DNA from: Takakia lepidozioides
Taxonomy: Eukaryota; Streptophyta; Takakiopsida; Takakiales; Takakiaceae
Length of the DNA stretch: 60,000 bases
Reading direction: 5' to 3'
NCBI GenBank assembly: GCA_030704615.1
Contig: CM060733.1
Location: 71,860,001-71,920,000, forward strand
The notes under the pieces are model-generated. The model saw nothing but the letters and a program-made list of their open reading frames with translations, did no database searches and was not told the DNA's origin. The position numbers and the translations under genes were made by a program. Positions within the stretch are counted from its first letter, which is position 1; every line of letters begins with the position of its first letter. Below, one piece after another: positions 1 to 9,873 of the stretch.

Positions 1-645
1 TCGACTTGCCATGGAAATGTGAATGGTTCATCTCCCGGTGGCAGCATGCGATCGAAGTCCACGAGTAGGAAACCATACTCATCCTTCTTCATGGTGCGGT
101 TGCGACCTGTCAAGCTTGCTCTGACCCATTCACATATGAATACTACAGGAGTGACAACACCATACTGAAGCTGTAAAATTTCACAAACAACGCCAACATA
201 TTGCAGCTGGTTCATGACAGGGTTACCATCCACACCCCTTCCCGTTGACTCTTCGGCAAAATTCTGTGCAACCCCAGAGTCGAATGTGACATGGTAATCA
301 ACCACACATGTTTCCACCACTCTATAGTGATTTCCGTATGCCCACATAGAGCGAAATGAACGAGCAACAAACCCTGGTGGCTTACACAGATGACGAATAT
401 TTGCATCATACGTTGCTCCTCTTGAAACAACATTTTGTACTGCCGACTGTATCCACATATGAAAAGCAGGCAAAGGCAACATGTTTTCGGGGTATGGAAC
501 GGTGCGTTGGTGTGCATTTCTCCCTTGGGTGCTGTATGTGGCTCGAAATTTGGCTCTGGCTGATTCTATGGTGGCCTTCTCAATATCATAAAGTCTGGTC
601 ATACTCAATTCACACGTAGTCAGAACCATAATATGTACAAAGAGG
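1..645 (-). pseudogene. CACTA transposase, C-terminal exon (DUF4216-like), cut by window edge
   Basis: The minus strand is open across this whole stretch and runs off the left edge. It encodes a segment typical of the C-terminal DUF4216 region of plant CACTA Tnp2 transposases, with the conserved run YVGVVCEILQLQY followed by a hydrophobic strand and WVRASL. A splice acceptor (pyrimidine-rich tract ending ctcag) lies at 646-650. It joins in frame to a GTAAGT donor at about 734, so this is the exon downstream of the DUF4218 exon. The Tnp2 protein binds and cuts element ends. The exon itself has no stop, but the rest of the gene is damaged. The assignment rests on family resemblance recalled by eye. 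Confidence 0.7.
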
Positions 646-730
646 CTGAGTGAAAATAGAGAATGCGCGAATTTTGTATCCGGAAAAATACCCCAGAGTT
701 AGCATGTGAAGCTAAATAAATGATGTATAC

Positions 731-1930
731 TTACCTTAGAAACGGTCTCATGCACGCCGTGTTGTGAAGCACATAGTCGTGTGCACTGGCCCGAAGCTCA
801 GCCGACAGTTTCCTTGGAGTTCCTTCACCCTCTAATACTTCTCCCGCAACACTTTCTTCTTCGTTGGAATCCCAGACCCTTCTACGAGTTCCTGGAAATG
901 CAGCCATGTACTCTGTGAGGAGGCCAAGAGCCTCATCAAGAGAATACCTGCTAGCCATGCAACCTTCTGGCCGGGCATAGCTCTCCACATATCCCTTCAA
1001 ATTTTTCATGTACCTCTCGATGGGGTACATCCAACGTGAACTAACAGGACCACAAACCTCCAATTCATCCACAAGGTGTAGCACAAGGTGGGTCATGAGA
1101 TCAAAGAATGAGGGGGGAAACTCTTTCTCCAACAAACAAAGCGTTACAACCACATCCTCCTTCAGGGCTGGTAGTTCCTTGGGATCCACTGTTTTCATGC
1201 ACAATGCGCGAAATACACGAGATAGCTTCATGATTGCGAGCCTTGGACCTTTGCCCAACAAACCTCGAATGCACAAAGGTAGAACTTGTTGCATCAGTAG
1301 ATGGTAGTCATGACTCTTCATGTGTGAAAGCTTGTTCTTAGCAATATGCTTCTTAAATGAAGCACCATACCCTGTCGGTGTCTTTAGAGCACCCAAAGTT
1401 GCATAGAAGGTAGTAGTTTCCTGTCGATTCAACACGTAAGGAGCCTGCGGCTTCACCAACTTCCCGCCATCTCCGGGGTGGGGTTTTAACCATAAGTGAG
1501 GTCATATGCCCTCATTCTCCATGTCCTTCCTGCTCTTTACTGTGTCATTTTCCCCCAATATGGTGCGCAATATGTTTTCAGAAATGTTTTTTTCACAGTG
1601 CATAACATCAAGGGTATACTGTATCAACAAATCCTGCAATCATGGAACCACCATCAATATGGTATACTTTGATGGTAAAGCCAAGAGATGACATCTTAAT
1701 AATGGGAAAAGGAAGAAACCAGTCTTGCATGCTGCAGACAGTATCTTGAGAGACAAAAGCCAGACATTTTCATGGAAACAACCATATTGCTGCTACATGT
1801 GCCATACATAGGCGACTCCAAACTTGCTTCATGCAATTTGCATTAGGCTGAAATCTAAGTCGTGTGTGATGATCCTTACAACTGTATCCATGCAACTATG
1901 AAATCAGCCCTGCCGACAAACAAACAATGA
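731..1930 (-). pseudogene. CACTA Tnp2 transposase, middle and DUF4218 part
   Basis: An open stretch at 731-1,459 carries the DUF4218 domain of Tnp2: KPQAPYVLNRQE, then KSHDYHLLMQQVLPL, then FPPSFFDLMTHLVLHLVDEL, then a segment ending in MYPIERYMKNLKGYV. Upstream, at about 1,500-1,660, the same strand reads LDVMHCEKNISENIL, the family's conserved catalytic-region motif. It is followed by GI-stop-PHLW, where relatives have GIRPxLW, so an Arg codon has become TGA. At about 1,920-1,990 the motif RSILWNLPYWKV appears in another frame. The gene is therefore recognisable along its length but broken by one nonsense codon and frameshifts around a long G/C run. Confidence 0.8.
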
Positions 1931-2072
1931 AGACATACCCACCTTCCAATATGGCAGGTTCCAAAGGATCGACCTTCGGCAGGGCACACATTCCGGCGAC
2001 GTCTGCCGAATGTTTCCATGAACCTCTCGTTTTCCTCCGCATTTTGGAGCCGATCCACAGTGGATACTTGAG

Positions 2073-2096
2073 GGGGGGGGGGGGGGGGGGGGGGGT
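2073..2096. repeat. Homopolymer G run inside the CACTA transposase
   Basis: More than twenty consecutive G on the + strand (C on the coding strand) interrupt the Tnp2 reading frame. The frame before it reads a proline run and the frame after it differs from the one needed for the LPYWK motif. Homopolymer length error in assembly is as likely as real slippage. Confidence 0.9.
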
Positions 2097-2135
2097 CTGT
2101 GATCGGAGGCTCCATTGAAGTGGTTGCGATTGCGT

Positions 2136-3419
2136 CTATATGGATGGCCTGCTGGTAAAAAAAATTTTGTGCCCCTGGTACACCATTTTGCTCAGTGCAC
2201 TGGAGTGCCTGGCATCAAGATTGGGCCCGCACACGGGACAAGCCTTGTAGCCCCCAACTGCACACCCTGCTAGCATGGCATATGCAGGATAGTCATGTAT
2301 TGACCACATCAGAATGGCTCTCATGACAAAGGTCCTTGATCCTTCATTGCGAGATGCATCATTAGCCCTAACACCTTCCCACAACACGGTCAGCTCATCC
2401 ACCAGAGGTTGCAAGAACACATCCGCATTGGTCTTCTTCACGGATGTCGGCCCTGGAATTATGAGTGTCAACATCATAAAAAAAAACGTCTTTGTGCTCA
2501 GCCAAGGAGGAAGGTTGTAGTTCATCAGCAAGACAGGCCACGTAGACCATTTTGTTGATTTATCACCAAAGGGATTGATACCATCCCATGCCAGACCTAG
2601 TCGCAAGTTGCGAGGTTCAGTTGCAAAAGCAGGCCATGTATCGTCAATGTATTTCCATGCAAGGCTGTCAGGCGGGTGTCTCATCTTCCCATCTTGACTT
2701 TGGTTCTCCGTGTGCCACACCATAAGCTTACATATCTCCTTGCACTTGTACATGCGCTGCAGCCGGGGAATCAAGGGGAAATGCCGCAAGACCTTTTGTG
2801 GAACCAACGTCTTCATGCCAGGGATGTACCGAGGCGCCCCACATTTAGGGCAAGATGGTGCATCCTGCAGATCTCCCCTGTATAGCACACATCCCTTCTC
2901 ACAAGCATGGATGCTATTGTAATTAAGCCCAACTTTTGTTATAAGTTTCTTTGCTTCGTAATGAGATTTGGGCAAAAAGTTCCCTTTAGGCAAAAGATGT
3001 CCGTGCAAAAGTTTCAGAAGCTCATCCATTGCTGCGTTTGTGACACCATGAGGAGCACTAACATTGAGCAAGAGCAACGTCGCACTCAAGCAGCTGGTGG
3101 GGCAGCCAACATACAGAGGTGTGGTTGCTTGATGCTGAAATTGGAAAGCAGCACCGTCATCCCCATCCCCATGACTTTGTCCATCATGATGGCGCTCGTC
3201 TTCTCCAAGCCCTTCATCCTCATTAATGGTGCTTTGTACATTATCTGCAACTGCAAACGTTTCCTGCAACATGCGAATGATGTCGACGTCGGGGTCTAGA
3301 TTCTCTCCACCACGAACAGGAACATGGCTAATCTGTCTCGGAACATCATCCTCAGGGGGGCTACGTTCTTCCACAAAGTCTTCGTCTTCGGAGTCGACAC
3401 TCTCCACCTGCATGTTCAC
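2136..3419 (-). pseudogene. CACTA Tnp2 transposase, N-terminal part (Transposase_21)
   Basis: A 427-residue frame starts at an ATG at 3,419 and has an acidic N-terminus (about residues 1-90). The Tnp2/Transposase_21 core follows: HACEKGCVLYRGDL, the zinc-binding pair CPKCGAPRY, MYKCKEICKLMVWH, LRLGLAWDGINPFGD, a WPVLLMNYNLPPWL strand and YKACPVCG. These are hallmarks of CACTA (En/Spm) transposases. The frame ends early because of a shift in a T run near 2,158-2,165. In the next frame the expected continuation (GHPYRRNRNHFNG) carries on at once. The start codon sits two bases from the end of the ParB/methyltransferase-like unit at 3,421. Confidence 0.85.
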
Positions 3420-3420
3420 C

Positions 3421-4240
3421 GGGGGCTGCTATTTCATGAGCGGCATGAGCATGAGCGGAAAAAAAAAAAACATGAGCAGACCATTGTGAGTCCACGGAAA
3501 TAGGGTTAGGAGGCACGGAAATAGGGTCATGTGAAGTTGGAATGTGGCACCAGTGGACTTGAAATGCAACATTTTATTGCAAATTTTGTGGCAAGCCACG
3601 TCTATACAAGTGTGTTCTAACTGTCATAGCCGGAATGGGCACTACTCTCCTACACCCTCCGAGGAACTTGCCCCACCTTCTTCCTCATCCCCCTCATCCC
3701 CCTCATCCTCCGAGCTCTGTGATGCATCAGTTCCACTATGCCTCTCAAAAATCCCATCCTCTTGGGGGACTGTCCACCTCACCTCCTGGGAATCTTTTGC
3801 ATCTTCTCCCCCACTTTCCTCAGCTGAATCCAAGACAAATCTACGAGCCTGACGGGTTCTAATAGCTGCTGCCTCATCCCTCATCTTCATTTTCTTGAGG
3901 TTTGCCTCGTCTAAAATCTGCTGTACACGACTAGGTTCGGAACACCTCCTAATGGACACCGAAGCAAGCCGGGCAACATAAGTAGGAAGGATGTAGTCCC
4001 TTTCTGGACTAGGCATGAAATCCCCCCTGGCAAAAAAATGCACGTTCCTCCTGCCCATGAACTGCGGTGTAGACGTCCCTCCTATAGTAAGAACAAATCC
4101 AATTGAAGAATGTCAATACCAGCAAAAGCAGAAATGGTCTTTCAATGAAATAAAAGAGCGAGGGGAGGTGCCTCACAAAATCAGGAGGCAACTTACAATG
4201 CGACCACTCACTCGTAAGCCATTTTCGCCACCATTTTCCT
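3421..4240 (-). pseudogene. ParB/methyltransferase-like gene, copy C: last exon and 3' flank, inverted
   Basis: On the minus strand this is about 90% similar by eye to the last exon and 3' flank of the copy at 29-35.6 kb. It has the end of exon 8, an intron, an acceptor ctatag, then an exon encoding FMPSPERDYILPTY, a coiled basic segment SLKK-like (here NLKKMKMRDEAAAIRTRQ) and an acidic Ser/Glu tail ending at 3,642. This copy keeps the acidic tail open, whereas the 35-kb copy stops early. The 3' flank, including a GCTCATG-rich segment, continues to 3,421 and is shared with the other copy down to about 35,625. Function is unknown. Confidence 0.75.
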
Positions 4241-4975
4241 AGGTTGGGCCCGAAAATGGCTAAGTCCCAGAACTGACTGGGCGCGGAACTAGAAAAATGG
4301 CGCCAAATTTCCGGTTGCGGTTCCAGCCACCCTAGGGACTTAGCCATTTTCGGGGCCCTGAACTCGAAAAATGGCGCCATTTTTCCATTTTGGGGCTGAA
4401 AATGGCTAAGTCCCAAATCTGACTGGGCCCGGAACTGGAAAAATGGCGCCGAATTTCCGATTTTGCTGCCAGCCACCCTAGTCAGTTCTGGGACTTAGCC
4501 ATTTTCGGGCCGGACCTGGGAAAATGGCGCCGAATTTCCAGTTCAGGGCTCCCAAAATGGCTAAGTCCCTAGGGTGGCTGGCATCGAAAACCGAAATTCG
4601 GCGCCATTTTTCCAATTCCAGGGCCAGTCAGTTCAGGGACTTAGCCATTTCCGGGCCGGACCTGGGAAAATGGCGCCAAATTTCCAGTTCAGGGCTCCCA
4701 AAATGACTAAGTCCCTAGGGTGGCTGGCACCGAAAACCGAAATTCGGCGCCATTTTTCCATTTCCAGGGCTAGTCAGTTCAGGGACTTAGCCTTTTTCGG
4801 GCCGGACCTGGGGAAATGGCGCCGAATTTCCAGTTCAGGGCTCCCAAAATGACCAAGTCCCTAGGGTGGCTGGAACCGAAAACCGAAATTCGGCGCCATT
4901 TTTCCAGTTCTAGGCCCAGTCATTTCCGCCCCAACCTGGGAAAATGGTGCTGAATTTCCAGTTCAGGGACCTCAT
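4216..4975. repeat. Satellite array I (about 146-bp unit, GGCGCC palindromic cores), inverted around 4,490
   Basis: Tandem units contain AAATTCGGCGCCATTTTTCC, its mirror AAATGGCGCCGAATTTCC and the flanking phrase GGGACTTAGCCATTTTCGG. The phrase AGGGTGGCTGG recurs at 4,571, 4,717 and 4,863, a 146-bp period. Units left of about 4,490 are in the opposite orientation to those on the right. The same array fills intron 5 of the copy at 32.4-33.0 kb, so it came with that gene. Confidence 0.9.
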
Positions 4976-4996
4976 TCTGTGTTTTTCATGAATGCA

Positions 4997-5289
4997 GGTA
5001 CTGCAAGTTCTCCCTTTTGGAGAAAGGTCATTTGTCTTTCGAGCCACCATTCTTCCTGGCATGGAGGAACCCTGGGGCTGACTCCATGTACACTGACGTT
5101 ATTGTGAAGGAGTGGCATTTGGAACATTTGCGTGATTGCCCTTGGTATGTGGACCTTCCGCCCGGCTCGCTCGACCCATCCGAGTTTCAATTGAAGCTGG
5201 ATGCTGAGGCCCGACGAAACCGGGCTCCGCTGCCTCCGCTGGGTCCAAAAGAGGCAAAAGCGCCTGCGAACTCCAGGAAAGCGGCAGAG
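4997..5289 (+). pseudogene. ParB/methyltransferase-like gene, copy C: start of exon 6
   Basis: After an acceptor (tgaatgcag) the plus strand encodes YCKFSLLEKGHLSFEPPFF and LEHLRDCPWYVDLPPGSLD. This is nearly identical to exon 6 of the copy beginning at 33,043. The homology stops at about 5,289, where a satellite array replaces the remaining exon. This piece points in the opposite direction to the last-exon piece at 3.4-4.2 kb, so copy C is a rearranged remnant without coding capacity. Confidence 0.8.
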
Positions 5290-5775
5290 CTATTCGGCGC
5301 CGGATTTCCGTCCATCCGGGCTCCAAATTACTTGCAGGATGGAAATTCGGCACCGGATTTCCATCCATCCGCTCTCCGAATTACCTGCATGACGGAAATT
5401 CGGCGCTCCGAGTTACCTGCAGGATGGAAATTCGGCGCCGGATTTCCATCCATCCGCCCTCCGAATTACCTGCCTGACGGAAATTCGGCGCTCCGAGTTA
5501 CCTACAGGATGGAAATTCGGCGCCGGATTTTCATCCGGCCGCGCTCCGACTTAGTTGGCGGATGGAAATCCGGCGCCGGATTTCCATCCATCCGCTCTTC
5601 GAATTACCTGCATGACGGAAATTTGCAGCGTCGACTTACCTGGAGGATGGAAATCCGGCGCCGGATTTCCATCCATCCGCGCTCCGAATTACCTGCATGA
5701 TGGAAATTTTGCGCGCCGACCTACCTGGCGGATGGAAATCCGGCGCCGGATTTCCATCCATCCGCTCTTCGAATC
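5290..5775. repeat. Satellite array III-type, short block
   Basis: Irregular tandem units carry GGAAATTCGGCGCCGGATTTCC followed by ATCCATCCGC and GAATTACCTGCA-like spacers. It is the same family as the 53-bp array at 25.9-27.0 kb, but unit length varies. Several units are perfect inverted repeats centred on GGCGCC. Confidence 0.85.
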
Positions 5776-5950
5776 GGTTAATAGCTTGCGGCATGCAATT
5801 GCAATCGGGCCAGGGGACAAACTGAGCACGTGAAGGCTTACCCGTGCCACATGTGAGGTCAAGGTCAGTTGCCTCACTATCTGGGAAGGTTTTCCTTTCT
5901 CATTCTGATTAAGCAGGTCTTGCCTCTCACCTTCTCTTCTCCGTTTTGTC

Positions 5951-6035
5951 TGTCGTGCGCATACATATCGCTACACAACTACATCGCTGTCCAAACCACA
6001 CCACACATATATGCACAATAAAGTAGTCTGCCACA
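5951..6035 (-). repeat. Displaced 85-bp LTR segment
   Basis: This block is an essentially exact copy of 6,403-6,487, the U3 start of the 3' LTR. It sits outside that LTR, separated by ATAAG. The 5' LTR at 17,396-17,752 lacks this block at its outer end. The arrangement is what a two-LTR circle opened inside one LTR would give. Confidence 0.8.
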
Positions 6036-6040
6036 ATAAG

Positions 6041-6487
6041 TGATAAGAAAGCTAACAAATGACACTGCTCTCCACACAAGAAACAATGTGAAATCCAAAA
6101 CCATCACTCTTTAAAACAGTAGTCGAGCCAGGGGCACCCCAAGCTATGGGGACTCCACCCCACAACAACCTACACTCCCATCATGAGTAAACTCAGATCT
6201 AAACGCACACAGGAGCTCGGTCGCGCAGGCTCAACTCGAGAAAGATGAGCCGCGCGACTGCCGCTCTCGTGAAGATAAGACGGACCAGGTGTCAAACTAA
6301 ACTTGACACCTGATTTAACACTTGACCTAAATCCAAGTGTTAACTACAAATAACTAGTTTTATTCTAGCTGTTTTCACACTGTGCTTATTTAACTTGACA
6401 GCTGTCGTGCGCATACATATCGCTACACAACTACATCGCTGTCCAAACCACACCACACATATATGCACAATAAAGTAGTCTGCCACA
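6041..6487 (-). repeat. 3' LTR of the methyltransferase-bearing Ty3 element
   Basis: On the plus strand it begins TGATAAG and ends CTGCCACA, so in the sense direction it runs from TGTGGCAG to CTTATCA. It is preceded in sense by the purine tract at 6,489-6,500. A 360-bp portion matches 17,396-17,752, and the full length matches 59,201-59,658. It contains the palindrome GACAGCTGTC at about 6,397-6,406. Confidence 0.85.
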
Positions 6488-6488
6488 A

Positions 6489-6500
6489 TCGCCCCCCTAG
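6489..6500 (-). promoter_or_regulatory. Polypurine tract
   Basis: In sense orientation CTAGGGGGGCGAT lies immediately before the LTR start TGTGGCAG. It is the expected primer for plus-strand synthesis. The same tract is kept in the copy at 59,660. Confidence 0.75.
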
Positions 6501-6747
6501 CTGGTGGATAGGTCCCTCTACCTCCAGATAGCTACAAGATGTAATAGCCACAGCCGTACTAAGTCCTCTATCACTGTCCCTATTGTACTCAAACTCTATA
6601 GACCAAGAGGCCGGGTACAAGAGTAGCCCCATCGTTAGTCGCCATCTTGCAATCTGTGAACTTGAGCCAGGACCTCGTGTGTTCAAGGTCTCCTAGTAGC
6701 TGGGCCTTGCGTTTCTTGTTAGCCTTCCATGGTTGTATCCACTCCCA

Positions 6748-9700
6748 CTATCCAATGCAATGTGGACATAACCAATCCCCATCCGGAACCATCTCAAGAG
6801 GTGGAGTCAAGCATCCCATATGCCAACCTCTAGAGCATTGATCGCACACCAGCATGGTGGCTGCCCCTTTAGCAGACCCACACAACATGCACCTCAAACC
6901 TGCAGATACCACTGCCAGGTTTGGGTCAATCCTGCCATCGACATTCGGAAGGTGACATGGCGCACAATTACGCACATGGTCCTTCCAAGTTATGCCATCC
7001 CGACCCTCCAAGACCAAGACGCCTGAGGGCAAGACCTCTCGAACCCTCAAAATAACACGTCCTGCAGTCACATCCAGGGTCGTAGGAGCAGTCTGCTGCA
7101 GATAGACATAGTCACCAGGGTTGAATCTCCGAACCCCAGGACGATAGCCCCCACCACGTATGGTAGCATACCTCAACGTATCACGGTGTTGTGCAATGGC
7201 AAGGTTCTCGAAAGCCATGGGCATGACTCTCTTGAACAACTCTGCACGCTGCTCACATGCACGTGCCCACACGTCCGGATCGTCAAGGTTAAGAACTGTA
7301 GCAGCTTCTCTGCGAATGGATGTAGGCAAATCCGGCTCTCGGCCAAAGAGAAGAAAGTATGGTGAGAAGGAGGCAAGTGATGCTTGCTTGCTGAACCTGT
7401 AGGCCATGGCTAACCAGGATAATTGAAGGTCCCAATCCCCTAGGTGTCCCTTCTGCAAGCCATACTTGCGCAAACCCCTCTTTACTGTCTGAACAACTCT
7501 CTCTGCCAAGCCATCGGCTTCAGGATGATCCCGGGAAGTGGTGCGGTGGTCTATCAAGGCCTTGTCACACAAAGCCTGAAACTCCCCAAGAACTCTCTCC
7601 CTTGGTCCGTGAGTACCTCAGCTGGAGCACCGAATCGGCTAAGCACACAATCCAGGAATGCATACGCAGCTCCCTCACTAGCCTTATCAGGCAATGGAAC
7701 CAATTCAATCCACTTGGAGAAGTGCTCCACCATCACCAACACGTACTTGTTGTGGCGCATGGTCAGTGGCAACGGCCCTGCGAAGTCAAGACTCCACCTG
7801 TAGCCCAATCCCATGATCGGAAGAGGGTGCAATTGTGGAGTAGGGGCGTTGAATGAAGCACGCACCCTGTCACACACCATGCACCTAGCCACAAATTGTT
7901 GCACCTCTGTGTGCATACCACGCCACCAATACTGCCCCTGCAGTAGACTATGAGTGCGTCGCACCCCAAAATGCCCCAACTCCTCATGGGCATGCCGCAC
8001 TAACCGTGCCCGCTGTGTTGGGTGAGGCACAATCCTCACTCGACCATCCTCCCACACTCGAAGCAGGTGTGTCCCCTCCCACCTGAACCTCTTGGCTCGT
8101 TGTAGGATCCGATCCCTCTCCTTGGCAGTCATAGTGGCTGTCGTGTCTCCACTGCGGAGGTAGTCCAACACAACTGAATCCTCATGTATATCTTTGGCGC
8201 CACCCTGCTCATTGCTGGCCTCAGGGTCCTCAGACACTTGATCTACAGTCATCCCTGTTGTAGGTCCAACCTGGCCTTCCGCTGCCAAGATACACAGAAA
8301 TGCAGATGCATGCCATCCGGGCACCATCTCCTCGTCCGTCTCACCATGCCACCGAGCTCCAGTGTCATCCTGCTGGCTCGTGCATGGATTGCGACTCAAC
8401 CCATCTGCATTTCGATTGACCAAACCCGGTCGATGCACCACCTGAAAGTCATACTCTTGAAGGATGAGTGCCCACCGTGCAAGCTTCCCCGTAAGCTTGT
8501 CTGACTCCATCAACCACTTGAGTGGTTGGTGATCCGTGACAAGGGTGAAGAGATTGCCGTATAGATAGCACCTGAAGTGTGCCACGGCCCACACTGCAGC
8601 TAAGCATTCTCCCTCATATGAGCTATACTTAGACTCTGCAGCATTGTTCGAGCGGCTAGCATAAGCCACTACGAACTCTCTTCCCTCATCATCCACCTGT
8701 GTGAGCACCGCTCCAAGCCCCAGCATGCTCCAATCTGTATGCAGCTGAAAAGGACGCCCCCTGATAGGTCGTCTCAAGATGGGCGCCGAGGTCAACCTCG
8801 CCTTGAGCTCTTGAAAAGCTTGTTCTTGCTCATCTTCCCACTGCCACTCCTGGTCCACCTTGGTCAGCTTGGTTAGAGCCTTTGCAATGGCACTAAATCC
8901 CTTAACAAACCGTCTGTAATAGTTTGCTAACCCCATGAAAGCTCGAACTCGGCTCACATCCGTGGGGCGTGGAACCTGTGCAATGGACTCTACCTTAGTC
9001 TGTTGTACCCCCAATCCTCCAGGATATATCATGTGACCCAGATACTCAATCTGGTTGTGGAAAAACTTGCACTTGCCCGGATGTAACTTCAATCCTTGCG
9101 TCCTCAAGCGCTCAAATACCCCCTGAAGGTGTCTCTCATGCTCCTCCACCGTAGCACTAAAGATGATGATGTCATCTATGTAGCACCGAGCAAACTCCAC
9201 CCCTGTCCATGACTCTTTGAAACTCAGCGGGAGCGTTTTTAAGCCCAAATGGTAAGAACCGCCACTGGTATAGGCAATCCTTCCCGTGCTCATTGATCCC
9301 CCAGAATGCCGTCTTTTGCTTATCCGCCTCCTTGATCGGCAACTGGTGATATCCGGATCGTAAATCCAACGTGCTAAAGACCTTGGAATGCCCAATGGCA
9401 TCAAAGATCTCCTCTGGTGTTGGCATGGCATACCTATCGGACTTGGTCTGACGATTTACAGGCCGGTAATCACCGCACATACGTCTCTCCGTCCAATTGC
9501 CATAGACATCCTTCTTAGCTGGCATCACTGTGGCTGAAGCATACTCTCCACCAGAGAGCTCCACCAAACCTGCCTCCCAGAGATCTTGAGTCCTCATCTG
9601 AATCAAAGACCTCTCCATGTCACTGTATCTATAGGGTCTCCGAAAGATTGGCGTGTCAGTGGCCAACTCAATACGGATCTCTTGACCCTTCAGTGCTCCC

Positions 9701-9870
9701 AAGTCCTTCAAACTGAAGGCAAAGCAATTCCTATAAGCCCTCAGGAACCGCCGTATACGTCGTCTCTCTCCTCCGGTGACAATGGGTCCAATATCAGGCT
9801 CCCAATTGTCCTCCGTAACTGCAACCTTAAGTCCAGTGGGCTTAGAGGTAGAGGACGCGTCCCGTGGTTG
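6748..9870 (-). CDS. pol: Pol part: reverse transcriptase, RNase H, integrase, PHD finger
   Basis: It continues in frame from the Gag-protease-methyltransferase frame after one UAG codon. The RT region has CGDYRPVNRQT, FSTLDLRSGYHQ, LPFGLKNAP and the catalytic CYIDDIIIF. RNase H has LHTDWSMLGLGAVL, SSYEGECLAAVWA and a VTDHQPLKWL segment. Integrase has an HHCC zinc finger ending CMVCD, then WSLDFAGPL, LTDQGREF and HPEADGLAERVV (D, D, E). A C-terminal PHD finger follows. Frame shifts at about 9,205 (next to a GGGG run, possibly with a few codons lost) and about 7,565 (GGGG) break this copy. Both could be sequence errors. The product would copy the RNA and insert the cDNA. Confidence 0.88.
6751..6891 (-). 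other. PHD finger at the integrase C-terminus
   Basis: The last 45 residues carry the C4HC3 pattern CMLC ... CDQC ... HMGC ... CPHC, with the aromatic WHMGC and DWLC positions usual for PHD fingers. It occupies the position of the chromodomain in chromoviruses. PHD fingers read histone H3 tails, so a role in choosing insertion sites is a reasonable inference. The copy at 59.9 kb keeps the same segment. Confidence 0.85.
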
Positions 9871-9873
9871 CTA
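9865..9873 (-). promoter_or_regulatory. Leaky UAG stop codon between Gag-Pro-DNMT and Pol
   Basis: The sense sequence is TAG CAA CCA. The six bases after the stop fit the CAR-YYA consensus that permits read-through of UAG in tobamovirus replicase genes. The frame is the same before and after and stays open for over 200 codons into RT. This points to programmed read-through setting the Gag:Pol ratio, though a chance CAG-to-TAG change remains possible. Confidence 0.55.
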
